Origin: Spirochaetes bacterium RBG_16_49_21
GTDB lineage: Bacteria > Spirochaetota > UBA4802 > UBA5550
DNA length: 64,000 nucleotides
Direction: 5' to 3'
NCBI GenBank assembly: GCA_001829495.1
Contig: MIBJ01000022.1
Span: forward strand, 1 to 64,000
Of the stretch, positions 53,073-61,696 are shown piece by piece; the first letter of the stretch is position 1; the number at the start of each line of letters is the position of its first letter. The notes beneath the pieces are model-generated. The model was not told the DNA's origin and ran no database searches. It saw only the letters and a list, made by a program, of their open reading frames with translations. The position numbers and the translations under genes were made by a program.

Positions 53073-53885
53073 TCACCCCTCCTCTGCCTTGAGCATTGAA
53101 GCCAGGAGCACGCCGCCGTCGATGACGATCTCCGCGCCGGTGGTATAGTCGGAGGCGTCCGAAGCAAGATAAACCGCTGCGCCGGCAATATCGTCCGGGT
53201 CGCCGATGCGTCCCGCCGGAATGAGTTTCCCGGTCAAATCTTTCGCCTTTTTGGCTTCTTCGGGACTGAGGTGAAACCAATGCGAGTTCATCATTTTAGT
53301 GTCGACCGCTCCTGGTGCGATTGTATTAACCTGTATGTTGAACTGAGCAAGCTCAGATGCAAAGGCATGGGTAATCATGCGGACGCCGGCCTTTGAGATG
53401 GAGTAGACGCTCACGCCCTGCTCCGGTTTGAAGCCGTCGATCGAGGCTATGTTTATAATCTTGCCCTTACCCTGTTTTTTCATGATACGGGCGGCGGCCT
53501 GGCTGGTGAAGTAAACTCCCTTCAAGTTAAGGTTCATAATGGTCTCCCAGAGCCGCTCCTCGGCGTCAAGCACCGAGGCCATGGCCGGGCTGGCCCCGGC
53601 ATTGTTCACCAGGATGTCGATCCTGCCGAATTTATTCATCACCGCTTCGACCATCTTTTGTATCTCTTCGATCTTACCCAGGTGAGACTGGATCGGCACT
53701 GCTTCCCCGCCGAAGGATTTTATCTCCGCTGCAACGGCATTAAGATCATCAATTTTGCGGCTGGTGACCGCCACACGGGCGCCCGCTTTTGCGAGGCCCT
53801 GGGCTATCGCCTTCCCTATGCCGCGGCTCCCCCCGGTAACCACAGCCACCTTCCCTTTTAATGAAAATTTTGAAAGATCAAACAT
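53073..53885 (-). CDS. short-chain dehydrogenase/reductase (SDR)
   Basis: 270 aa from 'MFDLSKFSLKGKVAVVTGG', 8 nt after AGGAGG; the ORF-track start runs 25 codons into the palindrome upstream. 'TGGSRGIGKAIA', 'NNAGASPAM', 'NIASIDG' and 'YSISKAGV' (YxxxK) are intact. NADP-type 'TSRK'. The C-terminus 'TTGAEIVIDGGVLLA' is normal. First gene of the SDR-ThDP pair. Confidence 0.92.
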   Translation of the reverse strand: MFDLSKFSLKGKVAVVTGGSRGIGKAIAQGLAKAGARVAVTSRKIDDLNAVAAEIKSFGGEAVPIQSHLGKIEEIQKMVEAVMNKFGRIDILVNNAGASPAMASVLDAEERLWETIMNLNLKGVYFTSQAAARIMKKQGKGKIINIASIDGFKPEQGVSVYSISKAGVRMITHAFASELAQFNIQVNTIAPGAVDTKMMNSHWFHLSPEEAKKAKDLTGKLIPAGRIGDPDDIAGAAVYLASDASDYTTGAEIVIDGGVLLASMLKAEEG

Positions 53886-53922
53886 CGGACACTCCTCCTG
53901 AAATAGTAACAATATATTTCCC

Positions 53923-53966
53923 CGAACCATGAAGGCGGGGATGATCATCCCCGCTTTCATGGTTCG
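53923..53966. terminator. 44-bp near-perfect palindrome
   Basis: 22 base pairs with one G-T mismatch and no loop; the centre is GGGGATGATCATCCCC. It starts 8 bp beyond the Rieske gene stop, which makes it that gene's terminator in front of the SDR gene. Confidence 0.8.
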
Positions 53967-53973
53967 CCTCGGC

Positions 53974-54285
53974 TCAAATTAAAAAAATATCCTGGTTATC
54001 GTCAATCTTGAGCTTCAAACCGGTTAGATTGTCCATCTTGTCGAAAACCGAGCTGAATTTATATACGGAACCATCGTCAACATTAAAAATTGAAAGATGG
54101 CATTCACACAGCAATTTATTCAGTGCCCCGTCCCATACAATTTCCCCCCCTTCGTGGGGGCAGACCGAATTATACGCCACAATCCTGCCGTTGTTTGTTT
54201 TCACCAGAATATAGCTTTTCCCCTCATGTTCAAAATTAATAGATGCGCCCCGCTTCAGGTCCTTGACATCAGTGATCTTTTTCAT
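53974..54285 (-). CDS. Rieske [2Fe-2S] ferredoxin
   Basis: 103 aa from 'MKKITDVKDLKRGASINF', 7 nt after AGGAG. Cluster motifs 'CPHEGG' (CxH) and 'CECHLSIF' (CxxH) are 20 residues apart, typical of small soluble Rieske ferredoxins such as those of dioxygenase or nitrite reductase NirD type. No oxygenase is nearby, so the partner is not known. Transcribed toward the SDR-ThDP pair but separated from it by a palindrome. Confidence 0.9.
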   Translation of the reverse strand: MKKITDVKDLKRGASINFEHEGKSYILVKTNNGRIVAYNSVCPHEGGEIVWDGALNKLLCECHLSIFNVDDGSVYKFSSVFDKMDNLTGLKLKIDDNQDIFLI

Positions 54286-54393
54286 AGTATATCTCCTGCC
54301 GAGCCGGAAAAAATTAATTAGATTAAAATACAATTGATTGTTAAAAGCGTCAATCTATTTTGCAACGGTAAATTTGACTTATTGCAAAACTAA

Positions 54394-54521
54394 CTGTCAT
54401 TGCGAGGAGCGCCAGCGACGAAGCAATCCGCATCAGAAAAGAAAAAAGGCCTTATTAAATATTAACAACAGGCGTTTTTTTGTAGCATTAGCAGATTGCT
54501 TCGCTACGCTCGCAATGACAG
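54394..54521. mobile_element. MITE-like inverted-repeat element
   Basis: CTGTCATTGCGAG at the left end and CTCGCAATGACAG at the right end are exact complements, and pairing continues imperfectly through GAGC...GCGACGAAGCAATC and GATTGCTTCGCTACGCTC. About 128 bp, no ORF. The 'CATTGCGAGGAGC...GAAGCAATC' pattern is a well-known dispersed element in several phyla. It fills the gap between the Rieske and DinB-family genes. Confidence 0.75.
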
Positions 54522-54586
54522 GGTAGATACGTTTAATCAGTACACTATCGAAGGAACAAAAAACATTCTTTGACAGGATTACCAGA

Positions 54587-55153
54587 ATGAACCCCAAAGA
54601 ACTCATCGAAACATTGAACGCGCAAATCGAGGATACCTTCAGTCTTCTTGAACTCTGGTTTTCCAAGGATATACGTTTACGAAAATTCCGCTCCGGCGAT
54701 GAGGAGATGACTATTGACCTGATTCTCGAGCACATTTCCCTTGCTAACCGTTATCTCTTGATCTTAATAAGAAAAGGGACGAAAAAGGCATTGCGCAAGG
54801 CGAGCCGGGCCGATCTCGAAAAAGAGCTGAAAGACTACAGGCTGTCCAGTCAAGGGCTTGAGCAGATCGGGATTAACAATTCCTTCATCTGGAAAAGTCC
54901 GAAACATATGATCCCCTCCGGGGAAAGATCTTTATCTGAAATACGGAGGGAGCTTGCAAAACAACAAGGCCTGCTTCTTGAAAATCTTTCACTGCTTAAA
55001 AACGGAGAAGGAGTATTGCATAAAACCTCGATGTCGGTCAATTCATTGGGCAGGCTGGACGTGTATCAGTACATCTATTTTCTGCTCAAGCATGCGCGGC
55101 GGCACCTGCAACAGATGGAACAGATCGAAAATGAATACAACAGCAGGCGCTAG
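54587..55153 (+). CDS. DinB/YfiT-superfamily protein
   Basis: 188 aa. Four-helix-bundle pattern with metal-type His residues: 'LILEHISLANRYLLIL' (first His), 'LHKTSMSVN' and 'FLLKHARRHLQQMEQI' near the end. This fits the DinB superfamily of small metal-binding proteins, some of which are thiol transferases. The start has no strong ribosome site. No functional neighbours. Confidence 0.75.
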   Translation: MNPKELIETLNAQIEDTFSLLELWFSKDIRLRKFRSGDEEMTIDLILEHISLANRYLLILIRKGTKKALRKASRADLEKELKDYRLSSQGLEQIGINNSFIWKSPKHMIPSGERSLSEIRRELAKQQGLLLENLSLLKNGEGVLHKTSMSVNSLGRLDVYQYIYFLLKHARRHLQQMEQIENEYNSRR

Positions 55154-55183
55154 TGCCGCTCCCGCATGATTATTCCAGTGATT

Positions 55184-56551
55184 TTATCGACCCTCCTTTC
55201 TGATCCGGTTCTTCACATATTTTCGTATGGCTTCATGGTACGCCCGGGCGACAAGCTTCACCCTTTCGGGTACCTTTCCCTCGGTGATCGAAGAAAGCTC
55301 GACCGCCTCTCTCATATTGTTCTGCTGAAGCGGCTCGCCCAGGCAGAGGACGCCCCGCACCAGGCGGGTCATCCTGAAATTGCGGGCGTACAACCCCTTC
55401 GAACAAAAGTCAGCCGGCAGGGCGTTCGGAAACGACTCATGCGCCGGCGGCACATCCAGTAATTTTTCGAAATTCTCAAGCACATATTTCGCATAGAGTA
55501 TCGAATTCTCGAGATCTGGTGATATGATAAGCCTGAGAAATTCGATCCGCGACTCGACTGCATCGAGCTCTCCCCGGAGAAAGCCGCCGGGCACATACAC
55601 CGAACAAAAATCCCTGCCGGTCTCCGATATCGATTTCACGACATCTTCGATCTCTTTAAGCCTTTGTGTCGCTGTGGCTGATTTGTTGCCGAGGATATTC
55701 TTGATCCGGAGATACTTGCTGCGGTACGCCGGATCATCGTCCATTGCGTCATAGTGCACGAGAACCGTGATGTGGGGGTGGAAGGCGTTGATGAGCCTCG
55801 CCCGGTACGGCATCTCGATCTCGCTGTTGAAAAACTTCAGCTTCTCCTCTTCCCGGGCACGGTTAAGCAGGCTGGCGGCCGTCTCGGCGCTGATATGCCT
55901 ATCGCGCAATTTTTCATATACGGCCTGACGGAAGTTCCCCCGGAGCCAGGAGCCATACGGCACCGGATAAACCTGCCTGCCGGAATTCCTGGTGAGCATC
56001 ACCCGTGCCCCGTCTTTTTCCAGCATATCTTTCAGAGTCCGGGCTGTGGCTAAATTAAGCGCTGCCTCGTAAAATTTAATTGATGATCCTTGGGAATTGA
56101 TGAGCCACATAAACTTTCCCTCGCGGATCGCCTCATCAAACGAACCGGCGCTGTGTCCGGGATCGACGGCCACACGGATCCCCTCCAGAGGCATTGACGG
56201 ATTTTCGCCGGTATGCGTAATCCTCTTGTCCTGAGATTCGATTTTTTTAATGAAATCACCGGTGAACCTTGACGATCCCTTGCTCCGGTAAGCCCTATTG
56301 ATAGAGGAATCATCAAGCACGCCGAGCATTTTGAGAAACACCTGATATTCATCCTCATAAATTCTGCACTCTATCCTCCCGGTTTTTTTATCTTCAGGAG
56401 ATGCATACATGGTGACGGAATCCCGCTCAAGCGAAACGAAGCCTTCAAGAGAGGGATCGCCGACAAGCAGGGCAAGGCGGCGGCTCCGCCGGTCACATCC
56501 GACTGAAAGGACGACTAAGAATATCCAGATAAAAACATATTTTTTTTTCAT
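55184..56551 (-). CDS. N-acetylmuramoyl-L-alanine amidase-like lipoprotein
   Basis: 455 aa. Signal peptide with lipobox VLSVGC. The amidase_3 fold starts near residue 125: 'IRVAVDPGHSAGS' (zinc His), 'YEAALNLATARTL' (zinc Glu) and 'ITVLVHYDAMD' (zinc His; usually SIHANA). The final catalytic Glu of the family (normally in VLVE-x-GF) is Pro here (VYVPGGFLRG). A long insert of about 60 residues separates the Glu and the second His. It may be a non-catalytic or altered peptidoglycan-binding protein, or use another acid residue. Confidence 0.78.
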   Translation of the reverse strand: MKKKYVFIWIFLVVLSVGCDRRSRRLALLVGDPSLEGFVSLERDSVTMYASPEDKKTGRIECRIYEDEYQVFLKMLGVLDDSSINRAYRSKGSSRFTGDFIKKIESQDKRITHTGENPSMPLEGIRVAVDPGHSAGSFDEAIREGKFMWLINSQGSSIKFYEAALNLATARTLKDMLEKDGARVMLTRNSGRQVYPVPYGSWLRGNFRQAVYEKLRDRHISAETAASLLNRAREEEKLKFFNSEIEMPYRARLINAFHPHITVLVHYDAMDDDPAYRSKYLRIKNILGNKSATATQRLKEIEDVVKSISETGRDFCSVYVPGGFLRGELDAVESRIEFLRLIISPDLENSILYAKYVLENFEKLLDVPPAHESFPNALPADFCSKGLYARNFRMTRLVRGVLCLGEPLQQNNMREAVELSSITEGKVPERVKLVARAYHEAIRKYVKNRIRKEGR

Positions 56552-56610
56552 GACTTATGACTCTTCAGATATCTGATAATTTCTCGCAAAGGCGCGGCAA
56601 ACTCACTCCC

Positions 56611-56749
56611 CGACCTCCCCCCCCCCCGCCCCCTCTCCCATTAAGAAATGAAAAAAGGAGAGGGGGGGTCTAAGGATGAAGCTTGGTATTTCGAAAACCC
56701 TCTCCTTTCTTCCGAGATTAATGGGAGAGGGTGCGCGGAGCGCGGGTGA
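56611..56749. repeat. C/G-rich inverted repeat region
   Basis: CCCTCTCCCATTAA occurs, and its near-complement TTAATGGGAGAGGG lies about 100 bp later, with GGAGAGGG and CCCTCTCC between them, so several alternative hairpins are possible. It also contains a run of 11 C. REP-like intergenic DNA; no gene. Confidence 0.6.
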
Positions 56750-56751
56750 GG

Positions 56752-57762
56752 TCAAGGACTCGCCGCTTTGCCGAATAACCGTCCGATCCTTGCTCTTAAA
56801 TCCGGTACAACGACCGCTTTATGGATCGAGCAAAATTCATGGATGACCTCAGACACCGCGGGCGCGCGGAGATATCCATACACCTTATGAGCGTCTTTTT
56901 TCCCTTTATACTCGTAATTATTGCAGATTATCATATCCTCCGGCCCGACCCCCCGGGAATTCTTTTGAAAATCATCCGCGAGATTATAATTCAATGCGAT
57001 CGGATCGTCCAGATCGGAAAAATTATACCATTTATTCCTGATATTTTCCGGAGACGGAGTCAATTTATCCTTCTGGAAATCCCTTCCCTGTTCATGAAAT
57101 ATCTTCTTGCGTATTACCGGAAATCCGAGGGGAGAGCCCATGGTGATTAAAGTATGGATAGGGATATAGGGAACCGCCTGGGTCAGTACATCGTAGGCTA
57201 TAATCGTCCCCATGGAATGGGCTATAAGAAGTATGTCCCTGTTCCGGTATTTCTCAAGCACATCAGAAAGCCTCGCGCGAATAGCGTCCCGGGCGCGCAA
57301 GCCTTTGCATTTCGGCACGGCGCAGACATGATGATAATAGAGATTCAAGTCCTTGAAAAGGCCCCGAATCACCAGATCCGCGATCTTATCGTAGTTGATG
57401 AAACTCTTCTCCTGGAAAAAAATTGTATCGATCCCTTTTTCAAGCTTATCCAGGAGCTTTTTTTTGATCCAGTTTGGAGAAAAACCATCGTAGCTTCCCT
57501 GTTTCCCCGGAATATAGCGATCATTCAGATATAGATCGCTCTTCTTATTGGTTACATCCGGATCCAGCGGCGATGCATGAACGAGATCCGCCCAGTACAC
57601 CAGCTCAAAACTGAACGGTGTCCGTTTATAGCCCAGGTTTGCCAGCCCCTCCCCGAGGGAGGTCTTCCACCATTTTTCCAGCAATTCCTTGGGCGGCTTA
57701 TTGCCAAGGCCGTGGATACCAATGACAACCCCTCTTTTCAATATTTTATCAATGAGATGCAT
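56752..57762 (-). CDS. alpha/beta-hydrolase (esterase/lipase-like)
   Basis: 336 aa, no signal peptide. 'VVIGIHGLGNKPP' forms the oxyanion-hole side and 'ILLIAHSMGTIIAYDVL' the nucleophile elbow (AHSMG). A following 'LITMGSPLGFP' is common in large lipase-like hydrolases. The acid is probably in 'FSDLDDPIA' and the His in 'YKGKKDAHKVYGY'. The substrate is unknown. No operon partners. Confidence 0.8.
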   Translation of the reverse strand: MHLIDKILKRGVVIGIHGLGNKPPKELLEKWWKTSLGEGLANLGYKRTPFSFELVYWADLVHASPLDPDVTNKKSDLYLNDRYIPGKQGSYDGFSPNWIKKKLLDKLEKGIDTIFFQEKSFINYDKIADLVIRGLFKDLNLYYHHVCAVPKCKGLRARDAIRARLSDVLEKYRNRDILLIAHSMGTIIAYDVLTQAVPYIPIHTLITMGSPLGFPVIRKKIFHEQGRDFQKDKLTPSPENIRNKWYNFSDLDDPIALNYNLADDFQKNSRGVGPEDMIICNNYEYKGKKDAHKVYGYLRAPAVSEVIHEFCSIHKAVVVPDLRARIGRLFGKAASP

Positions 57763-58015
57763 CCGGAATACGCTTTGTTTATTTAACCTTTGAGCTGTTT
57801 AAAAATTAACACCGGATAAATTCAAGTTAAATTCATTAAATGATAGAGAAAATGTCCATTCAAGCCTCACGGCCCACTAAATACTCTTCGACGGGCTCAG
57901 TGCGTGAAATGAGTTTAGGAATTAATTCAGTAATAAGTTTAGAAGCTAATCTGAATAAAATTTGATTATCCAAGCTTTATTGAGTATTTTTATTCATTCC
58001 AGAGGGAGGTGTAGT

Positions 58016-58162
58016 ATGAGCGTAGATCCTGTATGCAAAATGTCGATCGATGACAAAGAAACATCATTACAACACGATTTTAAGGGTAAAACATATTACT
58101 TCTGCTCTGACGGGTGTTTGGAGAGATTCCGGTCAAGCCCGGATAAATTTATCGTCGCGTAA
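58016..58162 (+). CDS. YHS-domain protein
   Basis: 48 aa from 'MSVDPVCKMSID', with GGAGG 7 nt upstream; the ORF-track start adds 18 codons with no site. 'DPVCKM' and 'YFCSDGCLERF' are the YHS signature, linked with heavy-metal binding and often found at the end of copper ATPases. Here it stands alone. It may buffer a metal in the cytoplasm. The 253 bp upstream (57763-58015) shows no gene. Confidence 0.88.
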   Translation: MSVDPVCKMSIDDKETSLQHDFKGKTYYFCSDGCLERFRSSPDKFIVA

Positions 58163-58184
58163 TTTCCCCGCGGTCAGAGCAATA

Positions 58185-58233
58185 CGGTAACATTGCAGGG
58201 GCGGGGTTGAACCCCGCCCCTGCAATGTTACCG
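58185..58233. terminator. 49-bp palindrome containing the flgJ stop codon
   Basis: Two perfect 24-bp arms (CGGTAACATTGCAGGGGCGG...) around a single central base. The flgJ stop (58228-58230) lies inside the right arm and the YHS stop is 23 bp to the left, so it should end transcription from both sides. Confidence 0.85.
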
Positions 58234-58656
58234 GCTTCTTCCCTTGAGTTGATCATACAGCATATTTGCAAGCCCCAGATTTGAATTTTTCGACAAGGAA
58301 AGGGCATATTCGTCATAGAGCATATCCTCAAATATGCTTTCTGCAAAGCCGCCGTCAATCCATCCGGTCTTATGAACGGTAGTGCGCATCTCTTTGAGCA
58401 TCTTTGCAACGAGAAGAGATTCCATCTGGATACAGGTATCCATGAGCTTTTTATCTTTCCCGGCTCCTTTCTCCTTTTCGATAATTCCGCTGCCGTGCTC
58501 CTTTCCTAAAACCTTGTTCACGGCATCATCAAATGAAGACCCGCCGGCTTTTGCGCCGGTCTGAGTCCGGTCCGGGATTCTAATAAGCTTCGCTGCATAG
58601 TCGATCCCGTCAAAGTTTGCATCTGAAATTACAACATCCTTACCGAGCATGATCAC
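58228..58656 (-). CDS. flgJ: flagellar rod-binding protein FlgJ (N-terminal type)
   Basis: 142 aa. Matches only the rod-capping half of FlgJ ('QMESLLVAKMLKEMRTTVH', 'FAESIFEDMLYDEYALSLSK'); there is no muramidase domain, as in most non-enteric bacteria. It helps rod assembly in the periplasm. Start codon ATG overlaps the flgI stop by four bases. Last gene of the flg operon. Confidence 0.9.
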   Translation of the reverse strand: MIMLGKDVVISDANFDGIDYAAKLIRIPDRTQTGAKAGGSSFDDAVNKVLGKEHGSGIIEKEKGAGKDKKLMDTCIQMESLLVAKMLKEMRTTVHKTGWIDGGFAESIFEDMLYDEYALSLSKNSNLGLANMLYDQLKGRSR

Positions 58657-59654
58657 CTCACTATGAGTTCAGCATGGAGGGCGCCGGACGCCTTAAGCGC
58701 CTTGAGAATAGAAATTATATCCGCGGTGGTTGCACCTGTGGCGTTCAGGGAGTCGACAAGCTCCTTGACCGTGGCGGAATCTTTTACATATGACGCGGAC
58801 GCCTTCCCCGCACTCCCCTTGATCTCAACCGTGAGCCCCTCCCTGCTCACCAGCGCTTCGGAAATTTTTACCTCACCGCCGGTTACTATGGTGCCGTCCC
58901 GCTCATTCACGACAACCTTCGCCTTGTAGGCGGGCGTAACCTCGATATTTTCGATCGAGGAAACGAACTCGGGCAGGCTTATATTCGAAGGAAGATGGAT
59001 CTGTATCTTCCCCGCGTTGGTCATTTCCGGTTTCGAGTCCGGATATTTTCCCGCAACGGCCTTGATGATGCTGTTGGCGAGGGAATAATCCCACTCCTTG
59101 AGCACGATATAGATATTGTTATCGGTCACGATGTCCGCACCGATCTCCCGCTCAACAAGCGCGCCGCCTGAAATCTGGGCGACGGTCCGGACCGACCTCC
59201 GGTTCCCGGCTGCCCGTGAAACCGACAGGGGGCCCTGCGCTACCGCGTAGATCGCGTTATCCGCGCCGCGCAGCGGCGACTGAACCAGTATTCCCCCCTC
59301 AAGCGATTTCGCATCCCCGATCGAGGATACCGTCACGTCAATCCGGTCTCCCACGCGGACAAAGACCGGCAGCCGGGCGGTCAACAGCACGGCCGCAGTG
59401 TTGGCGGAGACTATCTCCTCGCCTTCCATGCCGAGATTCTTAAGCAGGTTCTTGAGCGACGACCGGGCGAGCGGCGATTTTCCCGTGTCGCCGGTGCCCT
59501 GGAGCCCCACAACAAGGCCGTAACCGAATATCTGATTTTCTTTCAGTCCGTCGATAGAAGAGATATCTTTAATCTTAACCGAAACCTCCGAGAAAAGAGA
59601 GGCGCTGAAAATAAGAATTAGTGCGCCGAAAATGCCTGAAATTATTCTTTTCAT
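58653..59654 (-). CDS. flgI: flagellar P-ring protein FlgI
   Basis: 333 aa, somewhat shorter than typical FlgI (about 365). Signal peptide, then 'VKIKDISSIDGLKENQIFGY' and 'GLVVGLQGTGDTGKSP', which are family hallmarks; 'VVNERDGTIVTGGEVKISE' is the conserved C-terminal part. P-ring around the rod in the peptidoglycan layer. It starts 4 bp after flgH. Confidence 0.95.
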   Translation of the reverse strand: MKRIISGIFGALILIFSASLFSEVSVKIKDISSIDGLKENQIFGYGLVVGLQGTGDTGKSPLARSSLKNLLKNLGMEGEEIVSANTAAVLLTARLPVFVRVGDRIDVTVSSIGDAKSLEGGILVQSPLRGADNAIYAVAQGPLSVSRAAGNRRSVRTVAQISGGALVEREIGADIVTDNNIYIVLKEWDYSLANSIIKAVAGKYPDSKPEMTNAGKIQIHLPSNISLPEFVSSIENIEVTPAYKAKVVVNERDGTIVTGGEVKISEALVSREGLTVEIKGSAGKASASYVKDSATVKELVDSLNATGATTADIISILKALKASGALHAELIVR

Positions 59655-59658
59655 ACAA

Positions 59659-60288
59659 TCACCGCGTAAGCTCTCCGAGCATTTTCCTCAAATAGTCCAG
59701 AATGATCTGCCGCTTCTCCTCCTCGGTGAGGTTTGCATTCGCAGCTTCGTCCTTCTTGAGCGGCGGTCTTTGTAAATTTATACCCTGCTTCACTCCCCTG
59801 ATCTCAAGAGCAAAGTCCACCACGCTGTTGGAATCGATCGCCCTCCCCCTGACCAGAGCGGGGTCTATAAGCCCGGTCACGGTGATGATGTTTGTTGCGC
59901 CGCTGAAGGTATACGTGCGGCTTCCGGCCACGGCCAGAAGCGTGCCGCCGGGAACCCTGTTGATAACCCGAACGGCGATGGAAAAGCTTATTTTCCCTCT
60001 CCCGGAAAACTGGGTGCTGTCGTCGCTCCCTATCCTTTTATCGGCCGATACCTTGGGCAAAAAACCGGTGATGGTCACGTCAGGATTCGAAGATACGCTT
60101 GAGTTGCTCCTGTTGTTCACCGAATAGGTAAACCGCATGTCTGAGATGTCATTTATGGCAACGAGTATGACGGATCCGACCTTGACATCCCCTTCCGAGG
60201 TGTACGGATTTTTATCCTGCCAAATCGATTTCGCGCTCAGATTCAAGCTCAGCGCGAGAACGATTGCCGCTGTAAATAAATTCCTCAT
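59659..60288 (-). CDS. flgH: flagellar L-ring protein FlgH, without lipobox
   Basis: 209 aa. Signal peptide 'MRNLFTAAIVLALSLNLSA' with no Cys at the cleavage site, whereas enteric FlgH is a lipoprotein. The core has 'GKISFSIAVRVINRVPGGTL' and 'ITVTGLIDPALVRGRAIDSN', typical of FlgH. The last 40 residues are a charged tail ('KKDEAANANLTEEEKRQ'). In a spirochaete the filament stays in the periplasm, so an outer-membrane ring is not needed; loss of the lipid anchor fits this. Confidence 0.92.
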   Translation of the reverse strand: MRNLFTAAIVLALSLNLSAKSIWQDKNPYTSEGDVKVGSVILVAINDISDMRFTYSVNNRSNSSVSSNPDVTITGFLPKVSADKRIGSDDSTQFSGRGKISFSIAVRVINRVPGGTLLAVAGSRTYTFSGATNIITVTGLIDPALVRGRAIDSNSVVDFALEIRGVKQGINLQRPPLKKDEAANANLTEEEKRQIILDYLRKMLGELTR

Positions 60289-60785
60289 AGCTCGAGCTCG
60301 ACCGTTCTTTCATTCAATACTTTGCCGTTTGCCGTCTTCGCTCCTTTAAGCTTCACCGGAATGACGTCGCCGACAGCGCCGTCCTTCATCGCCGTTCCCC
60401 GGAGCTCTATCACGATGAAGGAGCTTGCTACCTGGAACCTGACCGTGTCGCCCTTCTTTACGGTTGCCTGCCGCCGGGGGATATCGGAATCCCCCTCTGT
60501 TATCCGCACGCCGCTGCCGACAATATGTATCTTCCCGGCTTTTTTTTCCGCGAGCATATCCATGAGCTCTTTCCGGTCAAGATAACCGTCTGCAAAAAAA
60601 CGCCCTTCAATGCGCAGATCCCTGATCCTCGCAACGCTTTCCGGATCTCCCTCAATGCTCGCGACATCTGAAAGCTGAATCTCAGTCGCATGATTAACCC
60701 GCGGATACAGGTACAGGGTGATATCCGCAAAACAGCTCCCGGACAAAAAAAGGAGGAAGATGAAGATAAACAAAATCCTCTGCAT
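60285..60785 (-). CDS. flgA: flagellar P-ring assembly chaperone FlgA
   Basis: 166 aa. Signal peptide, then an SAF-like domain with 'RRQATVKKGDTVRFQVASS' and 'GAVGDVIPVKLKGAKTANGK', conserved in the C-terminal half of FlgA. Periplasmic chaperone for FlgI. Coupled with flgG (TAATG) and flgH (4-bp overlap). Confidence 0.9.
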   Translation of the reverse strand: MQRILFIFIFLLFLSGSCFADITLYLYPRVNHATEIQLSDVASIEGDPESVARIRDLRIEGRFFADGYLDRKELMDMLAEKKAGKIHIVGSGVRITEGDSDIPRRQATVKKGDTVRFQVASSFIVIELRGTAMKDGAVGDVIPVKLKGAKTANGKVLNERTVELEL

Positions 60786-61579
60786 TACCGCTTCAGTCCT
60801 ATCGCGGTTCCCAGCATTGAATCGGACGTCTGGATGGCTTTTGAGTTCACTTCATAGGCCCGCTGAGCCACGATCATATTGACCATCTCCTCAACGATCC
60901 TGACGTTGGACATCTCAAGAAACCCCTGGTGCGTCTTTGCCATGCCGTCGATACCCGGCCTTCCCGGAATCTCCTCGCCTGATGCGGGGGTCGTCTTATA
61001 CAGGTTGCCGCCTATGCTCTGCAAGCCCGCAGGATTGATGAAGCGGTATATCTCAAGCTGGCCCACCTCGATCGGATCATCCTCCCCCACGACTTTCACG
61101 GTTACCCTGCCGTCCTGGCTTATCCCGAGCGTATCCATGATAAAGTTTTCAGGCAGGACTATGGGGGGCTCAAGCAGATAGCCGTTTGAGGTGACGACCT
61201 GCCGGCTGGAATCGACCTTGAATGAGCCGTCGCGGGTATAGGCGAAGGTTCCGTCATAGAGCTGGATTTTGAAAAAACCTTCCCCTTCCAGGGCCAGGTC
61301 AAGCTTGTTTTCAGTGCTCTGTAAAGAGCCCTGTGCGAACATCTTCTGCGTGGCGGCCACCTTGACCCCATGGCCCACCTGTATCCCCGTGGGCACCTCC
61401 GAAACCTCGGTTGCCGGCGTGCCTGCCATGAGCAGGGTCTGGTAGATCAAGTCCTCGAACTCCCCTCTCATTTTTTTAAACCCGGTCGTGTTCACGTTCG
61501 CAAGGTTGTTGGATATGGTATCAATATTAAACTGCTGTCCCACCATGCCCGAAGCCGCAGTCCACAATGATCTCATCAT
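60785..61579 (-). CDS. flgG: flagellar distal rod protein FlgG
   Basis: 264 aa. N-terminal 'MMRSLWTAASGMVGQQFNID', 'SNNLANVNTTGFKKMRGEF' and 'YTRDGSFKVDSSRQVVTSNG', with the C-terminal 'EMSNVRIVEEMVNMIVAQRA' coiled segment, are hallmarks of FlgG. Length is standard. First gene of the operon; flgF is not adjacent. A promoter with an inverted repeat lies upstream. Confidence 0.96.
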   Translation of the reverse strand: MMRSLWTAASGMVGQQFNIDTISNNLANVNTTGFKKMRGEFEDLIYQTLLMAGTPATEVSEVPTGIQVGHGVKVAATQKMFAQGSLQSTENKLDLALEGEGFFKIQLYDGTFAYTRDGSFKVDSSRQVVTSNGYLLEPPIVLPENFIMDTLGISQDGRVTVKVVGEDDPIEVGQLEIYRFINPAGLQSIGGNLYKTTPASGEEIPGRPGIDGMAKTHQGFLEMSNVRIVEEMVNMIVAQRAYEVNSKAIQTSDSMLGTAIGLKR

Positions 61580-61611
61580 AGTTGTTCACCCCTTCGTCGA
61601 TCAGTATCTTT

Positions 61612-61640
61612 AATTTAAAAAATTATTGACTTATGGTCAA
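61612..61640 (-). promoter_or_regulatory. flg operon promoter with TTGAC-n5-GTCAA inverted repeat
   Basis: Minus strand: TTGACC, 17 bp, TAAATT. The -35 is itself part of an exact inverted repeat TTGAC-CATAA-GTCAA (61626-61640), so a dimeric regulator could bind there. It lies 33 bp upstream of flgG. It does not look like a sigma-28 site. Confidence 0.45.
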
Positions 61641-61696
61641 TGTTTCAAAATGATTGCGAATTCGTTTCAGTTTTAATTCCTTAAAATTTAATTTAA

